From contig OX359284.1 in assembly GCA_947179155.2 (NCBI GenBank), positions 10,108,432 to 10,172,431 on the forward strand: a stretch of DNA of 64,000 nt, read 5' to 3'. This stretch comes from Hedera helix (lineage: Eukaryota > Streptophyta > Magnoliopsida > Apiales > Araliaceae). The position numbers were made by a program, and so were the translations under genes. The notes beneath the pieces were generated by a model, which was not told the origin of the DNA, made no database searches, and saw nothing but the letters and a program-made list of their open reading frames with translations. This document shows, piece by piece, positions 49,358 to 60,100 of the stretch; the first letter of the stretch is position 1; every line of letters starts with the position of its first letter.

Positions 49358-49739
49358 GCTCAAGAACGCGAGTCGTAGCCATGTACGATTGTCGTTGTCC
49401 GTGTTCTTCACGTGTTCTTGAGCCTTTCTACATTTTGTAGTAGTTATAATGTCGAAATTCAATTCATAGTTTAAAGCTTAATGAACATACGTAGTGGTCA
49501 TGTACGGTTCATCCGTTCTCCACGTTTGCGTATGTTCTTGAGCATTTTTATAAATTGTTTTAATCAATTATGTAAGCCGTTATAATGACCAATTTTTGTC
49601 AACTATAAAGTGTTATAATCACTTATGTAAGCAGTTATAATGCTCAAATTATTTCATGTACGAAAACTAAAAGCTCAAGAACATAGTCGTTACCATGTAC
49701 GGTTTAACCGTTCTTCGTGTTCTTCGTATGTTCTTGAGC
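49358..49739 (+). repeat. Three related long hairpins in the LTR leader
   Basis: Units at 49358-49423, 49476-49543 and 49673-49739. Each is about 66 bp with inverted arms of the form GCTCAAGAACA ... TGTTCTTGAGC, and a centre with CATGTACGGTT and CCGTTCTTC-like sequence. The spacers also share GTTATAATG phrases. Each centre contains an ATG opening a short frame (MYDC..., MYGSS..., MYGLT...). The 3' LTR copies are at 58590-58655, 58708-58775 and 58905-58971. Confidence 0.85.
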
Positions 49740-51633
49740 AAAAGTCATGAATCTTTCTATGAGAAGGTTTGTGATTTGTTATTTTTATGTTATAAAGTGA
49801 TATTGAGTCTTACAACATGATTTCATAAAGAGTTAAAGCAAGCGGTACCATGTTTCACAAGGTTAACCCTAAAAATATTGTTCAATGTAAGCATACTGAC
49901 CTTTTTGCTAAAATTACAAAATTTTAAAGTCAGAATCTGCCTTAGTAACCTAAAATAAAGTTGTAGATCATGAAATTCTAAGCAATTTAGACTCAAAAAT
50001 CACTTTAAAATGTTTCCGGATGACAAAGTTATGGCAGTTACCGGAAAGGATGTCAAAGCTGAAAATTTTAAAGGGCTCGCGGGTGGAAGCACTAAATTTT
50101 GAGTTTTTGAGCTAGCCAAGCTTTCTAAAAATTCCACCAATGAAAATAGTCTAGTTTAGTGATAAAAACACATATAGAACGAAAAAATTCGATAAACTAA
50201 CATTCGGTACGCGAAACCCTTTGTATAGGCGCTTTAAACGATTACCGGGAAACCCTAAATTGTGCTAAAGGCAAGTTTTCTATCCTTAAACTTTGTTTAC
50301 TTGCTTTCTATGTGATTTATACATTTTGTGTATGCAACGTGTTATAAATATTTTATACGAGAGTTATTGCTTTTTGTTTCGGCATAACTTGCAAAATGAA
50401 ATGATTATTCGTGATAAATTCGAATCATGCTTTATTATATCAAACCAAGTCGTCTTGGGGCGATCCTGACATGTGAAGTAAACTGAGATGAACAAATATG
50501 TATTACTGTTCTTGATCTGTCCAGTGTATTGTATGTTATGCATAACATAGGATGTCATTAGGTTGATCCCCTTTCTATATCCACTGTAAAAGGTTCTAAG
50601 TCGAAAGACAAAGAACAGTTCAAGGTCTAACCACCACTCAGTCTTGCTATGTTAAAACATTTGTAAATATCAATTGTTATTCCATGAGTCCTTACAATCC
50701 TTATCAGTGTGAGTTCACTTATATGTTATGTGTTTAAGACTTGCTGAGCATTTTAGCTCACCCTTGCATATAAACCTAATGTGCAGACAAACCCGAGAGC
50801 TCCGGATCGAAGAAGAAAGGAAAGAAGAAATGCGTAGACTAGTTTACTGCTTTTCTTAACTGTTCTTAACTGTAGTCATAATGAAATTTTGTAATAAGAA
50901 CAAGTTCAACACATGTAACCGAATATTATATAAATATTATCAAGTTTTATCACATTCTCTTGTTACGTCTTTACTTTCATTAAACTTAGAATTGTTAAAA
51001 CTTAACATAGTATTAATAATGATCTATTTATCTGGATGAGGATCGGTAAATAACTTGTGAGTGCTGTACATCCGAGACAGAACTAAGCGATGTTGACTAG
51101 TCAAATCCATCGTTAAGGTTCCTCGGACCCAGGTATAACTCGTTATTACTATTCTGAATGTCGGATAAGTAGGATTATTAATATGAAGAGATATCACTAT
51201 AAACAAATATGTTTCGAATGAGGGTTTTAACTATTTGGGTAATGTTCTGTACGGAAAGAGAATTTTGCACCGGACAAAGATACAACCATTTGTCACGGAT
51301 AAAGATGCAAACATTTATCACGGGTGAAGATGCAAACATTCACCGCGAGATTCTCTGTTCCCAAGAGCCATCCTAATGATTTAATACCGTGGATGTTGAA
51401 ACATGTAAAGTTATAGAATATCTAAATATTAAGGATAAAAAGGTTATGTTTGAGTATTAAGTCTCTTGTATCAATTATAAGGACTTGATATAAAATAATG
51501 AAAGATCTTTGGGAATTAGGATGAGAACTTTGTTTGAGAATAAAGGAAATCATCTAGAAACCTATTGATTTAACATTTGTAGTGAGCACCAAGTCATCTA
51601 TAGTAAGTATAGTGATTTGGGGGCGTCACAGGT

Positions 51634-51645
51634 TGGTATCAAAGC
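51634..51645 (+). promoter_or_regulatory. Primer-binding site, Met type
   Basis: TGGTATCAAAGC, three bases after the LTR end; the common plant form has TGGTATCAGAGC. Confidence 0.88.
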
Positions 51646-51825
51646 TGTAGATTATAGCTCTAAAGTAGCAAGTACTTTAGGATATAATCTGATCGTTTAA
51701 GTTAAATAGACTTGTGAAGAGTCTAATAGATAATTAAAAGATGATAATAAACTTTAAATCTTAATTAATTAAAAGACATTATGTGAAAGAACTATACTAA
51801 TTAAAGTCAATTTTGTTTTGTAGAA

Positions 51826-52386
51826 ATGGCTGACATACACGAAGACAATGCTCAAGCCTTGGACTACGAAAGTGATCCGAGCGAGTATTCTAGTAGTGAA
51901 TCTGAAGCAGAGGAGCCAAATCAGAACTTGGAACTACATGATGCCGGAGAGGCAAACCTAATAGAAGATGCAGATGTAATAGACTTACCAACTTACGATG
52001 AGATCATCGCCGAGTTGGAAGAGGATGCTGCTGAAATGATGGCCTATGGAGAAGCTCAAGAAGAGCGGGTGGAACAACTCCAAAATGAAAACCAGGCCAA
52101 CATGAACAAGGCCAATGGTATTATGGAGGTACTAGAAAGGAGGTGGTTGGATGAAGCTGAAAGAAGCTACCAACTACAGATGCAGCTAGAAGCTTCCCAA
52201 GAGGAAGTATACCTCCTGCGAGCAAATCGTGCTCGTATTAAACGAGCTTATGGTGCTTCTTATGCCAAGCTCGAGAAAAAAGTAATTAAATTCCCCTCAC
52301 CAGCCAAAGATTTGGGGTTCGAAATTAATAGGTCTGTGGTACTTAGTATGATCCACAAGATCAAAAAGAAGGTTAGAAAGATCTAG
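51826..52386 (+). CDS. ORF0: acidic coiled-coil protein upstream of gag
   Basis: A 186-codon open frame between the primer site and gag. Residues 1-70 are very acidic and Ser-rich (SDPSEYSSSESEAEEP; DLPTYDEIIAELEEDAAE), residues about 55-155 are Glu/Gln/Leu-rich and likely form a coiled coil, and the C-terminus is basic (HKIKKKVRKI). No signal peptide, membrane segment, zinc site or enzyme motif is visible, and I do not recognise a family. The start ATG lies three bases after TTTTGTTTTGTAG, a good 3' splice-site-like sequence with a TACTAAT branch-point-like sequence at 51795-51801. A decayed ORF of the same composition sits at the same place in element E. Extra ORFs upstream of gag are known from Ogre/Tat elements; whether this one is related I cannot tell. 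Confidence 0.75.
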   Translation: MADIHEDNAQALDYESDPSEYSSSESEAEEPNQNLELHDAGEANLIEDADVIDLPTYDEIIAELEEDAAEMMAYGEAQEERVEQLQNENQANMNKANGIMEVLERRWLDEAERSYQLQMQLEASQEEVYLLRANRARIKRAYGASYAKLEKKVIKFPSPAKDLGFEINRSVVLSMIHKIKKKVRKI

Positions 52387-52594
52387 TCAAGTAACGTGTA
52401 ATAATTAGTATGTTGTAAATGTTTTGTTTAGCATTTCCCATTTTTATAAGGGATGCTAATAGTCGTTAAGTAATTCAGCTCATTCGGATAATGTACTGTA
52501 CAAATTTTATTTATATAAGAAGTTTGTTTAAGAAATATGTCTTACACTTTTTAATGCTTTCATATTTACACGTATGTTTCATTTTATTTAGAAA
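52387..52594 (+). other. ORF0-gag intergenic stretch
   Basis: About 210 AT-rich bases in a different frame phase. It ends in TTTCATTTTATTTAG (AG at 52590-52591), a 3' splice-site-like sequence three bases before the gag ATG. Confidence 0.5.
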
Positions 52595-55500
52595 ATGGCA
52601 CCACCAAGACCAAGAACAAGGGCAACAGCAACAGCAAGTGTTAGTAACGAAAGGAATGTTCAGACTCCCGATCCTATGCAACAATTCCTAGATAGGCTAA
52701 TAGGAGTCTTAGATAATAGAACTGAAAATAATGCCCCACCACCACCCCCGCAACCACAACCACAAATACCACAACCACAACCCCAACCACAGAAAGTCTT
52801 ATTTAAAGACTTTAAAAATGTGGGTCCTCCCGAATTCAAAGGAACCGCTGAGCCTATAGAGGCTCAGTGCTGGATAAATGAAATAGAAAAAGCCTTTGAC
52901 TTAGCAGAGGTTGCTGAGGATAAAAAGACTAAGTTTGCCACTTACCTTATGAAGGGGGAGGCAAACTTCTGGTGGGAGGCCACCCGAGCCCGTGCTGGGG
53001 AAGGTGTGGTTACGTGGGAAGCATTCAAGGAAATATTCTTTGAGAATTACTTCCCTCGAAGCTTGAAGAATAGAATGGAGGTACAATTTCTGAATTTAAA
53101 ACAAGGGGACATGACTGTTCCCCAGTATGCCTCCAAGTTTAATGAACTTGCTCGTTTCGCTCCAAATCAAGTAGATACGGAGGAACGAAAGGCAAGAAGG
53201 TTTGAGGAGGGTTTAAAACCCTGGATTCATGGTAAGGTAGATGTCTTACAAATAGATAGTTACGCCCATCTTCTAAAAAAGGCTATCATTGCTGAAGGCA
53301 GTAGTGACGCCATCACAAAATTTAATAAGGAAAGGAATAATAATAAAGGAGGGAACGAAGGGGGGAAAAATAATAAGGGAGGAAATGGGGGAGGAAATAA
53401 TAATAATAATAAAAGAAGGTTTAATGGCGGAAACTCCCAACAAGGAGGGGAAAATAAAAAGAAAACATTCGAGCCATGTAAAAACTGCGGTAAACAACAT
53501 GTAGGAGAGTGTCTAAAAGGGAAAAATGTTTGCTACAATTGCAAACAAGAGGGACACATAGCAACCGCATGTCCTAGCCCAAGGAAAGACACATGTTTTC
53601 ACTGTGGAGCCACGGGGCATCCAGCTAAGTTGTGCCCCAAAAAGGGAGGAAATGCCGGAGGGGACAATAGCAACAAATCTACCCCAACAACTAATCCAGG
53701 TCGTCCAACGGCAAGGACATTCAACATGACCGTGGGAGATGCTGTGGCATCACAGGATGTAGTGTCAGGTATCATTCCGATCAACACCATAAGTGCTTAC
53801 GTGCTATTTGATTCGGGTGCTACTTGCTCTTTTATTTCCCATGAATTTGCTAGAAAACTAAACGTGCCTAGTGAATTGTTAGAAAGTCCTTTAATGATAG
53901 AGATTGCTAATAAAGAACTAATTCCTGTTAATAAGATCATAAAAGGTTGTTGCATAGTGATCAAGGGTCATGAGTTGAGAGTCGATCTTATTCCAATCCA
54001 ATTAGGGGAATTCGATGTAATTCTAGGCATGGATTGGTTGACCAATCACCAAGCGATGATCGATTGTCAACAAAAGTCCGTTAAACTTCTTACAACGTCC
54101 AAGTCTACGGTAGTCTTCAACGGAAGTCAGTCACCAAGAAAATCCCGATGTCTAACTGCAAATCAAGCAAAGGGATTACTTCAGAAGGGTTGTCAGGGCT
54201 ATTTGGCATATATCGTAGACACCCAACAGAAAGGGTTAGATATAGACCAAATACCAGTGGTTAGAGAGTTTCAGGATGTCTTTCCCAATGATCTACCCGG
54301 TCTTCCACCTGATAGGGAGATTGAGTTCGTTATTGATTTAGCTCCTGGAACTGCACCGGTTTCGAAGGCCCCATACAGAATAGCGCCTGTGGAATTGAAG
54401 GAGTTGATGGTACAATTACAAGAATTGTTGGATAAGAAATACATTCAACCAAGTGTTTCTCCATGGGGAGCACCCGTGTTGTTTGTCAAGAAAAATGATG
54501 GAACTTTAAGATTATGTGTTGATTATCGTGAACTCAATAAATTGACCATAAAGAATAAGTATCCATTACCTAGGATCGATGACTTGTTTGATCAACTCAA
54601 GGGAGCAGAGTATTTCTCTAAGATTGATCTACGGTCAGGTTACCATCAACTAAAAGTGAGAAAGGAAGATGTGCCGAAGACAGCATTTAGAACACGTTAT
54701 GGACATTACGAGTTTCTAGTGATGTCCTTTGGATTAACAAATGCACCGGCAGCATTCATGGACTTGATGAATAGGGTTTTTAGGTCTTGCTTAGACAAGT
54801 ATGTTGTGGTGTTCATCGACGATATTCTTATATACTCGAAAACACTAGAAGAACATGCTATGCACTTGAAAAGTGTACTAGAAACCTTACGAAAGGAACA
54901 ACTCTATGCCAAATTTTCAAAATGTGAGTTCTGGCTAGAGAAAGTTCAGTTCTTAGGTCATGTGATTGACAAGAATGGAGTTTCAGTGGATCCATCAAAG
55001 ATAGAAGCAGTAATAAACTGGGAACAACCAAAGACCCCAACTGAAGTGAGAAGTTTCTTAGGTTTAGCGGGGTACTATAGACGTTTCATTCAAGATTTTT
55101 CAAAGATAGCAACCCCGTTAACCAACTTAACCAGGAAGACCGTGAAGTATGCTTGGACAGATAAATGTGAAAAGAGCTTTCAAGAGCTAAAGAAGAGGCT
55201 AAGTGAGGCACCAGTATTATCACTACCTGATAATAGTGGAGGTCTTGTAGTCTACAGTGATGTCTCACATAAAGGATTAGGATGTGTTTTAATGCAACAT
55301 GGCAAAGTAATAGCTTATGCTTCGCAACAGCTAAAGGATTATGAGTTAAGGTATCCTACTCACGATCTAGAATTAGCGGCGGTAGTATTTGCTTTGAAGA
55401 TATGGAGGCATTACTTGTACGGAGAGAAGTGTGAAATTTATACAGATCACAAGAGTTTAAAGTATATTTTTACACAACGAGAGTTGAATATGAGGCAAAG

Positions 55501-57145
55501 ACGATGGTTGGAATTGATTAAGGATTATGATTGTGAAATCCTATATCATCTAGGAAAAGCCAACGTAGTTGCAGATGCTTTGAGTAGGAAGAATCAAGAA
55601 AAGTTAAATGTATTAACAACTCAGGAGGAATTGATTAAAGAGTTCGTTAGACTCGACATAGAAGTGAGAGTTCCTTCAGTTTCGACAAGGAAATTGTTCG
55701 TAATGGAAGATCACTCAACCATGTTGGGTAACATTAAGAAAATCCAAGAGGAGGATGGAAATTATAGGAAGTTGAAAAAGTCAACAGAGGTTATAGACGG
55801 CAAATACAAGATGGACAAGGAGGGAATCATTATATTTGAATCTAGAATTTGGATTCCTGCAGTTCAAGAACTCAAGGAAGAGATCATGTCAGGAGCACAT
55901 AGTACTAAATTTTCAGTACACCCAGGCAGTACCAAAATGTACAAAGACATAAGTCAACATTTCTGGTGGCCAAACATGAAAAGAGAGGTGGCTGAATTCG
56001 TTAGTAGGTGTTTGACATGTCAGCAAGTTAAAGCTGAGCATCAAAGACCAAGCGGATTGTTACAATCGTTAGAGATTCCAGAGTGGAAATGGGAGCATAT
56101 TACAATGGATTTTGTAGTAGGCCTACCAACCACACAGAAGGGTCATGATGCCATTTGGGTAATAGTGGATAGACTAACCAAGTCAGCTCACTTTTTACCA
56201 ATTAAGGTTAAGTTCACTTTGGATCGATTAGCAAGGCTATACATTAAGGAGGTTATCTCTAGACATGGCGTGCCAGTTTCAATTGTGTCAGATCGAGACC
56301 CAAGGTTCACATCGAACTTTTGGAAAAGTCTTCAAGAACATCTAGGCACACAATTGAGAATGAGTACTGCTTATCACCCGCAAACAGATGGTCAAAGTGA
56401 AAGGACTATCCAAACCTTGGAAGATATGCTGAGAGCTTGTATGATGGATTTTGAGGGAAGTTGGGAAGATCACTTACCTCTGGTGGAATTCTCTTACAAC
56501 AATAGTTATCACGCTAGTATAGGAATGCCACCATATGAAGCTCTATATGGAAGGAAGTGTAGAACACCGATGTGTTGGGACGAAGTTGGTGAACGGAAGA
56601 TGCTTGGGCCAGAATTGGTTCAACAAACAGCGGAGGTAGTTCGAAAAATTCAACTGAGGTTACGAGCTGCTCAAGAAAGACAGAAGAGATATGCTGATCT
56701 ACATCAACAAAAGAGAGACTTTGAAGTTGGTAGTCATGTTTTCCTAAAAGTATCTCCCTGGAAAGGAAAAATTCGTTTTGGAAAGAAAGGAAAACTGAGT
56801 CCAAGGTTTATAGGACCATTCGAAATATTACGAAGAATAGGTGAGGTAGCTTATGAAGTAGCCTTACCTCCAGAGCTGGAACATATACATAATGTATTTC
56901 ATGTTTCAGTATTACGTCCCTATAAACCCGATTACAAACACGTCATTAGCTATGAACCCATTCAAATCGAGAAGGACCTAAGCTATGAAGAGATTCCTGT
57001 TAAAATTGTTGATAGGAAGGAACAAGTCTTGCGAAACAAGGTCATACCTTCAGTCAAGGTCATATGGAGAAATCAATCCATCGAAGAAGCAACGTGGGAG
57101 TTAGAAGATAAAATGAAGATAGAATATCCACATTTATTTTCTTAA
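52595..57145 (+). CDS. gag-pol: Intact gag-pol polyprotein, Tekay-like
   Basis: A 1516-residue polyprotein without stops. Gag covers about 60-240; a Gly/Asn-rich linker leads to zinc knuckles, an odd short CKNCGKQHVGEC (295-306) and two regular CCHC motifs (313-326 and 334-347). The protease motif FDSGAT has Asp406. RT spans about 610-790 with FIDD at 740-743. RNase H has D889, E926, D951 and D994; YSDVS carries Val where relatives have Ala. Integrase has H1109, H1122, C1139 and C1142, then D1172, D1233 and E1269 (DD35E). After the GPFEIL region a chromodomain-like tail (about 1460-1516, with VKVIWRNQ and EATWELED) ends the protein, as in Tekay chromoviruses, where it is thought to steer integration into heterochromatin. 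Start chosen at the first ATG of the frame. Confidence 0.96.
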   Translation: MAPPRPRTRATATASVSNERNVQTPDPMQQFLDRLIGVLDNRTENNAPPPPPQPQPQIPQPQPQPQKVLFKDFKNVGPPEFKGTAEPIEAQCWINEIEKAFDLAEVAEDKKTKFATYLMKGEANFWWEATRARAGEGVVTWEAFKEIFFENYFPRSLKNRMEVQFLNLKQGDMTVPQYASKFNELARFAPNQVDTEERKARRFEEGLKPWIHGKVDVLQIDSYAHLLKKAIIAEGSSDAITKFNKERNNNKGGNEGGKNNKGGNGGGNNNNNKRRFNGGNSQQGGENKKKTFEPCKNCGKQHVGECLKGKNVCYNCKQEGHIATACPSPRKDTCFHCGATGHPAKLCPKKGGNAGGDNSNKSTPTTNPGRPTARTFNMTVGDAVASQDVVSGIIPINTISAYVLFDSGATCSFISHEFARKLNVPSELLESPLMIEIANKELIPVNKIIKGCCIVIKGHELRVDLIPIQLGEFDVILGMDWLTNHQAMIDCQQKSVKLLTTSKSTVVFNGSQSPRKSRCLTANQAKGLLQKGCQGYLAYIVDTQQKGLDIDQIPVVREFQDVFPNDLPGLPPDREIEFVIDLAPGTAPVSKAPYRIAPVELKELMVQLQELLDKKYIQPSVSPWGAPVLFVKKNDGTLRLCVDYRELNKLTIKNKYPLPRIDDLFDQLKGAEYFSKIDLRSGYHQLKVRKEDVPKTAFRTRYGHYEFLVMSFGLTNAPAAFMDLMNRVFRSCLDKYVVVFIDDILIYSKTLEEHAMHLKSVLETLRKEQLYAKFSKCEFWLEKVQFLGHVIDKNGVSVDPSKIEAVINWEQPKTPTEVRSFLGLAGYYRRFIQDFSKIATPLTNLTRKTVKYAWTDKCEKSFQELKKRLSEAPVLSLPDNSGGLVVYSDVSHKGLGCVLMQHGKVIAYASQQLKDYELRYPTHDLELAAVVFALKIWRHYLYGEKCEIYTDHKSLKYIFTQRELNMRQRRWLELIKDYDCEILYHLGKANVVADALSRKNQEKLNVLTTQEELIKEFVRLDIEVRVPSVSTRKLFVMEDHSTMLGNIKKIQEEDGNYRKLKKSTEVIDGKYKMDKEGIIIFESRIWIPAVQELKEEIMSGAHSTKFSVHPGSTKMYKDISQHFWWPNMKREVAEFVSRCLTCQQVKAEHQRPSGLLQSLEIPEWKWEHITMDFVVGLPTTQKGHDAIWVIVDRLTKSAHFLPIKVKFTLDRLARLYIKEVISRHGVPVSIVSDRDPRFTSNFWKSLQEHLGTQLRMSTAYHPQTDGQSERTIQTLEDMLRACMMDFEGSWEDHLPLVEFSYNNSYHASIGMPPYEALYGRKCRTPMCWDEVGERKMLGPELVQQTAEVVRKIQLRLRAAQERQKRYADLHQQKRDFEVGSHVFLKVSPWKGKIRFGKKGKLSPRFIGPFEILRRIGEVAYEVALPPELEHIHNVFHVSVLRPYKPDYKHVISYEPIQIEKDLSYEEIPVKIVDRKEQVLRNKVIPSVKVIWRNQSIEEATWELEDKMKIEYPHLFS

Positions 57146-57179
57146 TTGTATAAGTTAATTTCGGGGACGAAATTCTTTT

Positions 57180-57188
57180 AAGGAGGGG
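57180..57188 (+). promoter_or_regulatory. Polypurine tract
   Basis: AAGGAGGGG, preceded by the conserved box TTTCGGGGACGAAATTCTTT and separated from the LTR by TGAA. It would prime plus-strand DNA synthesis. Confidence 0.88.
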
Positions 57189-57192
57189 TGAA

Positions 57193-60100
57193 TGTAATAT
57201 TTCGAACTTCCGAGAGAGTTGTAATCCGACTTTATGTGAATAAATAAAGCTTGAATTACATCTTATATGTGTTATGGAATCTTCGTTATTGTTTATTTAT
57301 GTGTTTTGGTTCAAGTATCCAGCTTTAGCACGAAAAAGGAGCATAAAAGTTTTTTTTCAAAAATCTGAAAAGAAGATAAAACCTAAACCCTAAACCCTAG
57401 GGTCTAAACCCTAGGAAATCTAACCTAAGCCCTCGAGCAAAACATAGACATCGAAATGACATTCTGTTTCAGGATTCATCTTTCCCGCACTTTGAAAACA
57501 CGATATAGCCGATAAAAGTTTTTCTCGAAAAACGCGTCGGGTATAGGACGAAATAGGGAAAAGACGAAAAATATTTTTTTTGCCTTTTTGATCGTCTAAC
57601 CATTTTCTGAGAAATAGAAATCAAAAACACTATTCACCGAAAAACGTGCAACGCCTTTTTGACTTTTCGTTTTACAGAATAGTGTTTATTCGGAACAAAA
57701 CTCCGTAATATCTGACTTTTTAAATCAGTAAAGACCAATTCAACTAGAATACTTAGAAATGAACTAGGTTAGAGATAACTAGATTAGGAACCCTAATCTA
57801 GACTTAAACCTAGTTACAGAATAATTAAATTATCTAACTAATTAACCTAATTAGGTAATTATCACTAATCCGGTTGGAATTGAACTAGGTTAAGGTAACT
57901 AGATTACCATTTAACCTAATTAACATGTAATTAAACTTAACCTAACTAGGATTAAGATTAATTAAACTATAGATTAACCTAATCTATATGTTAAATTAAT
58001 TCGTCAATTAAATAACCTAATCGAATAATTAAATTCCTAGGTTTATTGCTAATTAACATAATCCTAACTAAGCTAGATTATCAAAAGGACTAAACTAACC
58101 TTGATCAAGCTTGGTAAAAGACCTTGACTACCCCTAATTTAAATGGTTATTTCACCAACCAAACAAGGCCTAGAACTATTCCTTTGGTAGGCTAAGTGGT
58201 GGACCAATTAGGAGCCGACATGTGGATTATGTAATGTCACCAAAAATGTGATGAATGCTAGCTTTAATGGCTTGAAGATCAGTCCATATTGCCGGCCATT
58301 CAAGGTGACTAAATGAAGTGCACTTTGCCTTAGCTTAGCCTAGAAGTCTTGTAACAATGACCATTTTGCCCTAGCTTTGAATGGCCTATAAATAGCAAGC
58401 TTAACTCACTTGTTTTCTCATTCATTTCTAAGGCAAAATCAAGAGCAAAATCACTCTCTATATCTATTACTCTTAGTTATATTTCTAGTTTTGGAAATTG
58501 CAAAGAAATAGTTAAAGCTTGCAAACACCAAAGGTACCATCTCTTATAGTTTTTATGTTCGATTTTTCTTTCGTCTTAAATTTTCAAAAGCTCAAGAACG
58601 CGAGTCGTAGCCATGTACGATTGTCGTTGTCCGTGTTCTTCACGTGTTCTTGAGCCTTTCTACATTTTGTAGTAGTTATAATGTCGAAATTCAATTCATA
58701 GTTTAAAGCTTAATGAACATACGTAGTGGTCATGTACGGTTCATCCGTTCTCCACGTTTGCGTATGTTCTTGAGCATTTTTATAAATTGTTTTAATCAAT
58801 TATGTAAGCCGTTATAATGACCAATTTTTGTCAACTATAAAGTGTTATAATCACTTATGTAAGCAGTTATAATGCTCAAATTATTTCATGTACGAAAACT
58901 AAAAGCTCAAGAACATAGTCGTTACCATGTACGGTTTAACCGTTCTTCGTGTTCTTCGTATGTTCTTGAGCAAAAGTCATGAATCTTTCTATGAGAAGGT
59001 TTGTGATTTGTTATTTTTATGTTATAAAGTGATATTGAGTCTTACAACATGATTTCATAAAGAGTTAAAGCAAGCGGTACCATGTTTCACAAGGTTAACC
59101 CTAAAAATATTGTTCAATGTAAGCATACTGACCTTTTTGCTAAAATTACAAAATTTTAAAGTCAGAATCTGCCTTAGTAACCTAAAATAAAGTTGTAGAT
59201 CATGAAATTCTAAGCAATTTAGACTCAAAAATCACTTTAAAATGTTTCCGGATGACAAAGTTATGGCAGTTACCGGAAAGGATGTCAAAGCTGAAAATTT
59301 TAAAGGGCTCGCGGGTGGAAGCACTAAATTTTGAGTTTTTGAGCTAGCCAAGCTTTCTAAAAATTCCACCAATGAAAATAGTCTAGTTTAGTGATAAAAA
59401 CACATATAGAACGAAAAAATTCGATAAACTAACATTCGGTACGCGAAACCCTTTGTATAGGCGCTTTAAACGATTACCGGGAAACCCTAAATTGTGCTAA
59501 AGGCAAGTTTTCTATCCTTAAACTTTGTTTACTTGCTTTCTATGTGATTTATACATTTTGTGTATGCAACGTGTTATAAATATTTTATACGAGAGTTATT
59601 GCTTTTTGTTTCGGCATAACTTGCAAAATGAAATGATTATTCGTGATAAATTCGAATCATGCTTTATTATATCAAACCAAGTCGTCTTGGGGCGATCCTG
59701 ACATGTGAAGTAAACTGAGATGAACAAATATGTATTACTGTTCTTGATCTGTCCAGTGTATTGTATGTTATGCATAACATAGGATGTCATTAGGTTGATC
59801 CCCTTTCTATATCCACTGTAAAAGGTTCTAAGTCGAAAGACAAAGAACAGTTCAAGGTCTAACCACCACTCAGTCTTGCTATGTTAAAACATTTGTAAAT
59901 ATCAATTGTTATTCCATGAGTCCTTACAATCCTTATCAGTGTGAGTTCACTTATATGTTATGTGTTTAAGACTTGCTGAGCATTTTAGCTCACCCTTGCA
60001 TATAAACCTAATGTGCAGACAAACCCGAGAGCTCCGGATCGAAGAAGAAAGGAAAGAAGAAATGCGTAGACTAGTTTACTGCTTTTCTTAACTGTTCTTA

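Larger units (their letters stand above)
47982..51630 (+). repeat. Tekay-like element 5' LTR
   Basis: 3649 bp, TGTAATATTCCGAACTTCCG to TTTGGGGGCGTCACA. U3 holds a cluster of AACCTAATTA / CTAGGTTA motifs at about 48530-48860. The TATA box is at 49154-49163. The transcribed part contains donor-like CAAAG|GTACCA (49301/49302), three large hairpins (49358-49739) and the cross-family motif at 50739-50768. Open frames inside it are also present unchanged in the 3' LTR and look like chance. Confidence 0.96.

Noticed and set aside
50364..51206. Minus-strand open frames of 60-64 codons, repeated identically at 59596-60438
   Set aside because: They lie inside the two near-identical LTRs and so repeat by construction; no coding features.
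52901..56804. Minus-strand frames of 60-96 codons opposite the gag-pol gene
   Set aside because: Shadows of the 1516-codon gene on the plus strand.
57385..57398. Interstitial telomere
   Set aside because: Only two AAACCCT units inside an LTR; a local duplication is the simpler explanation.
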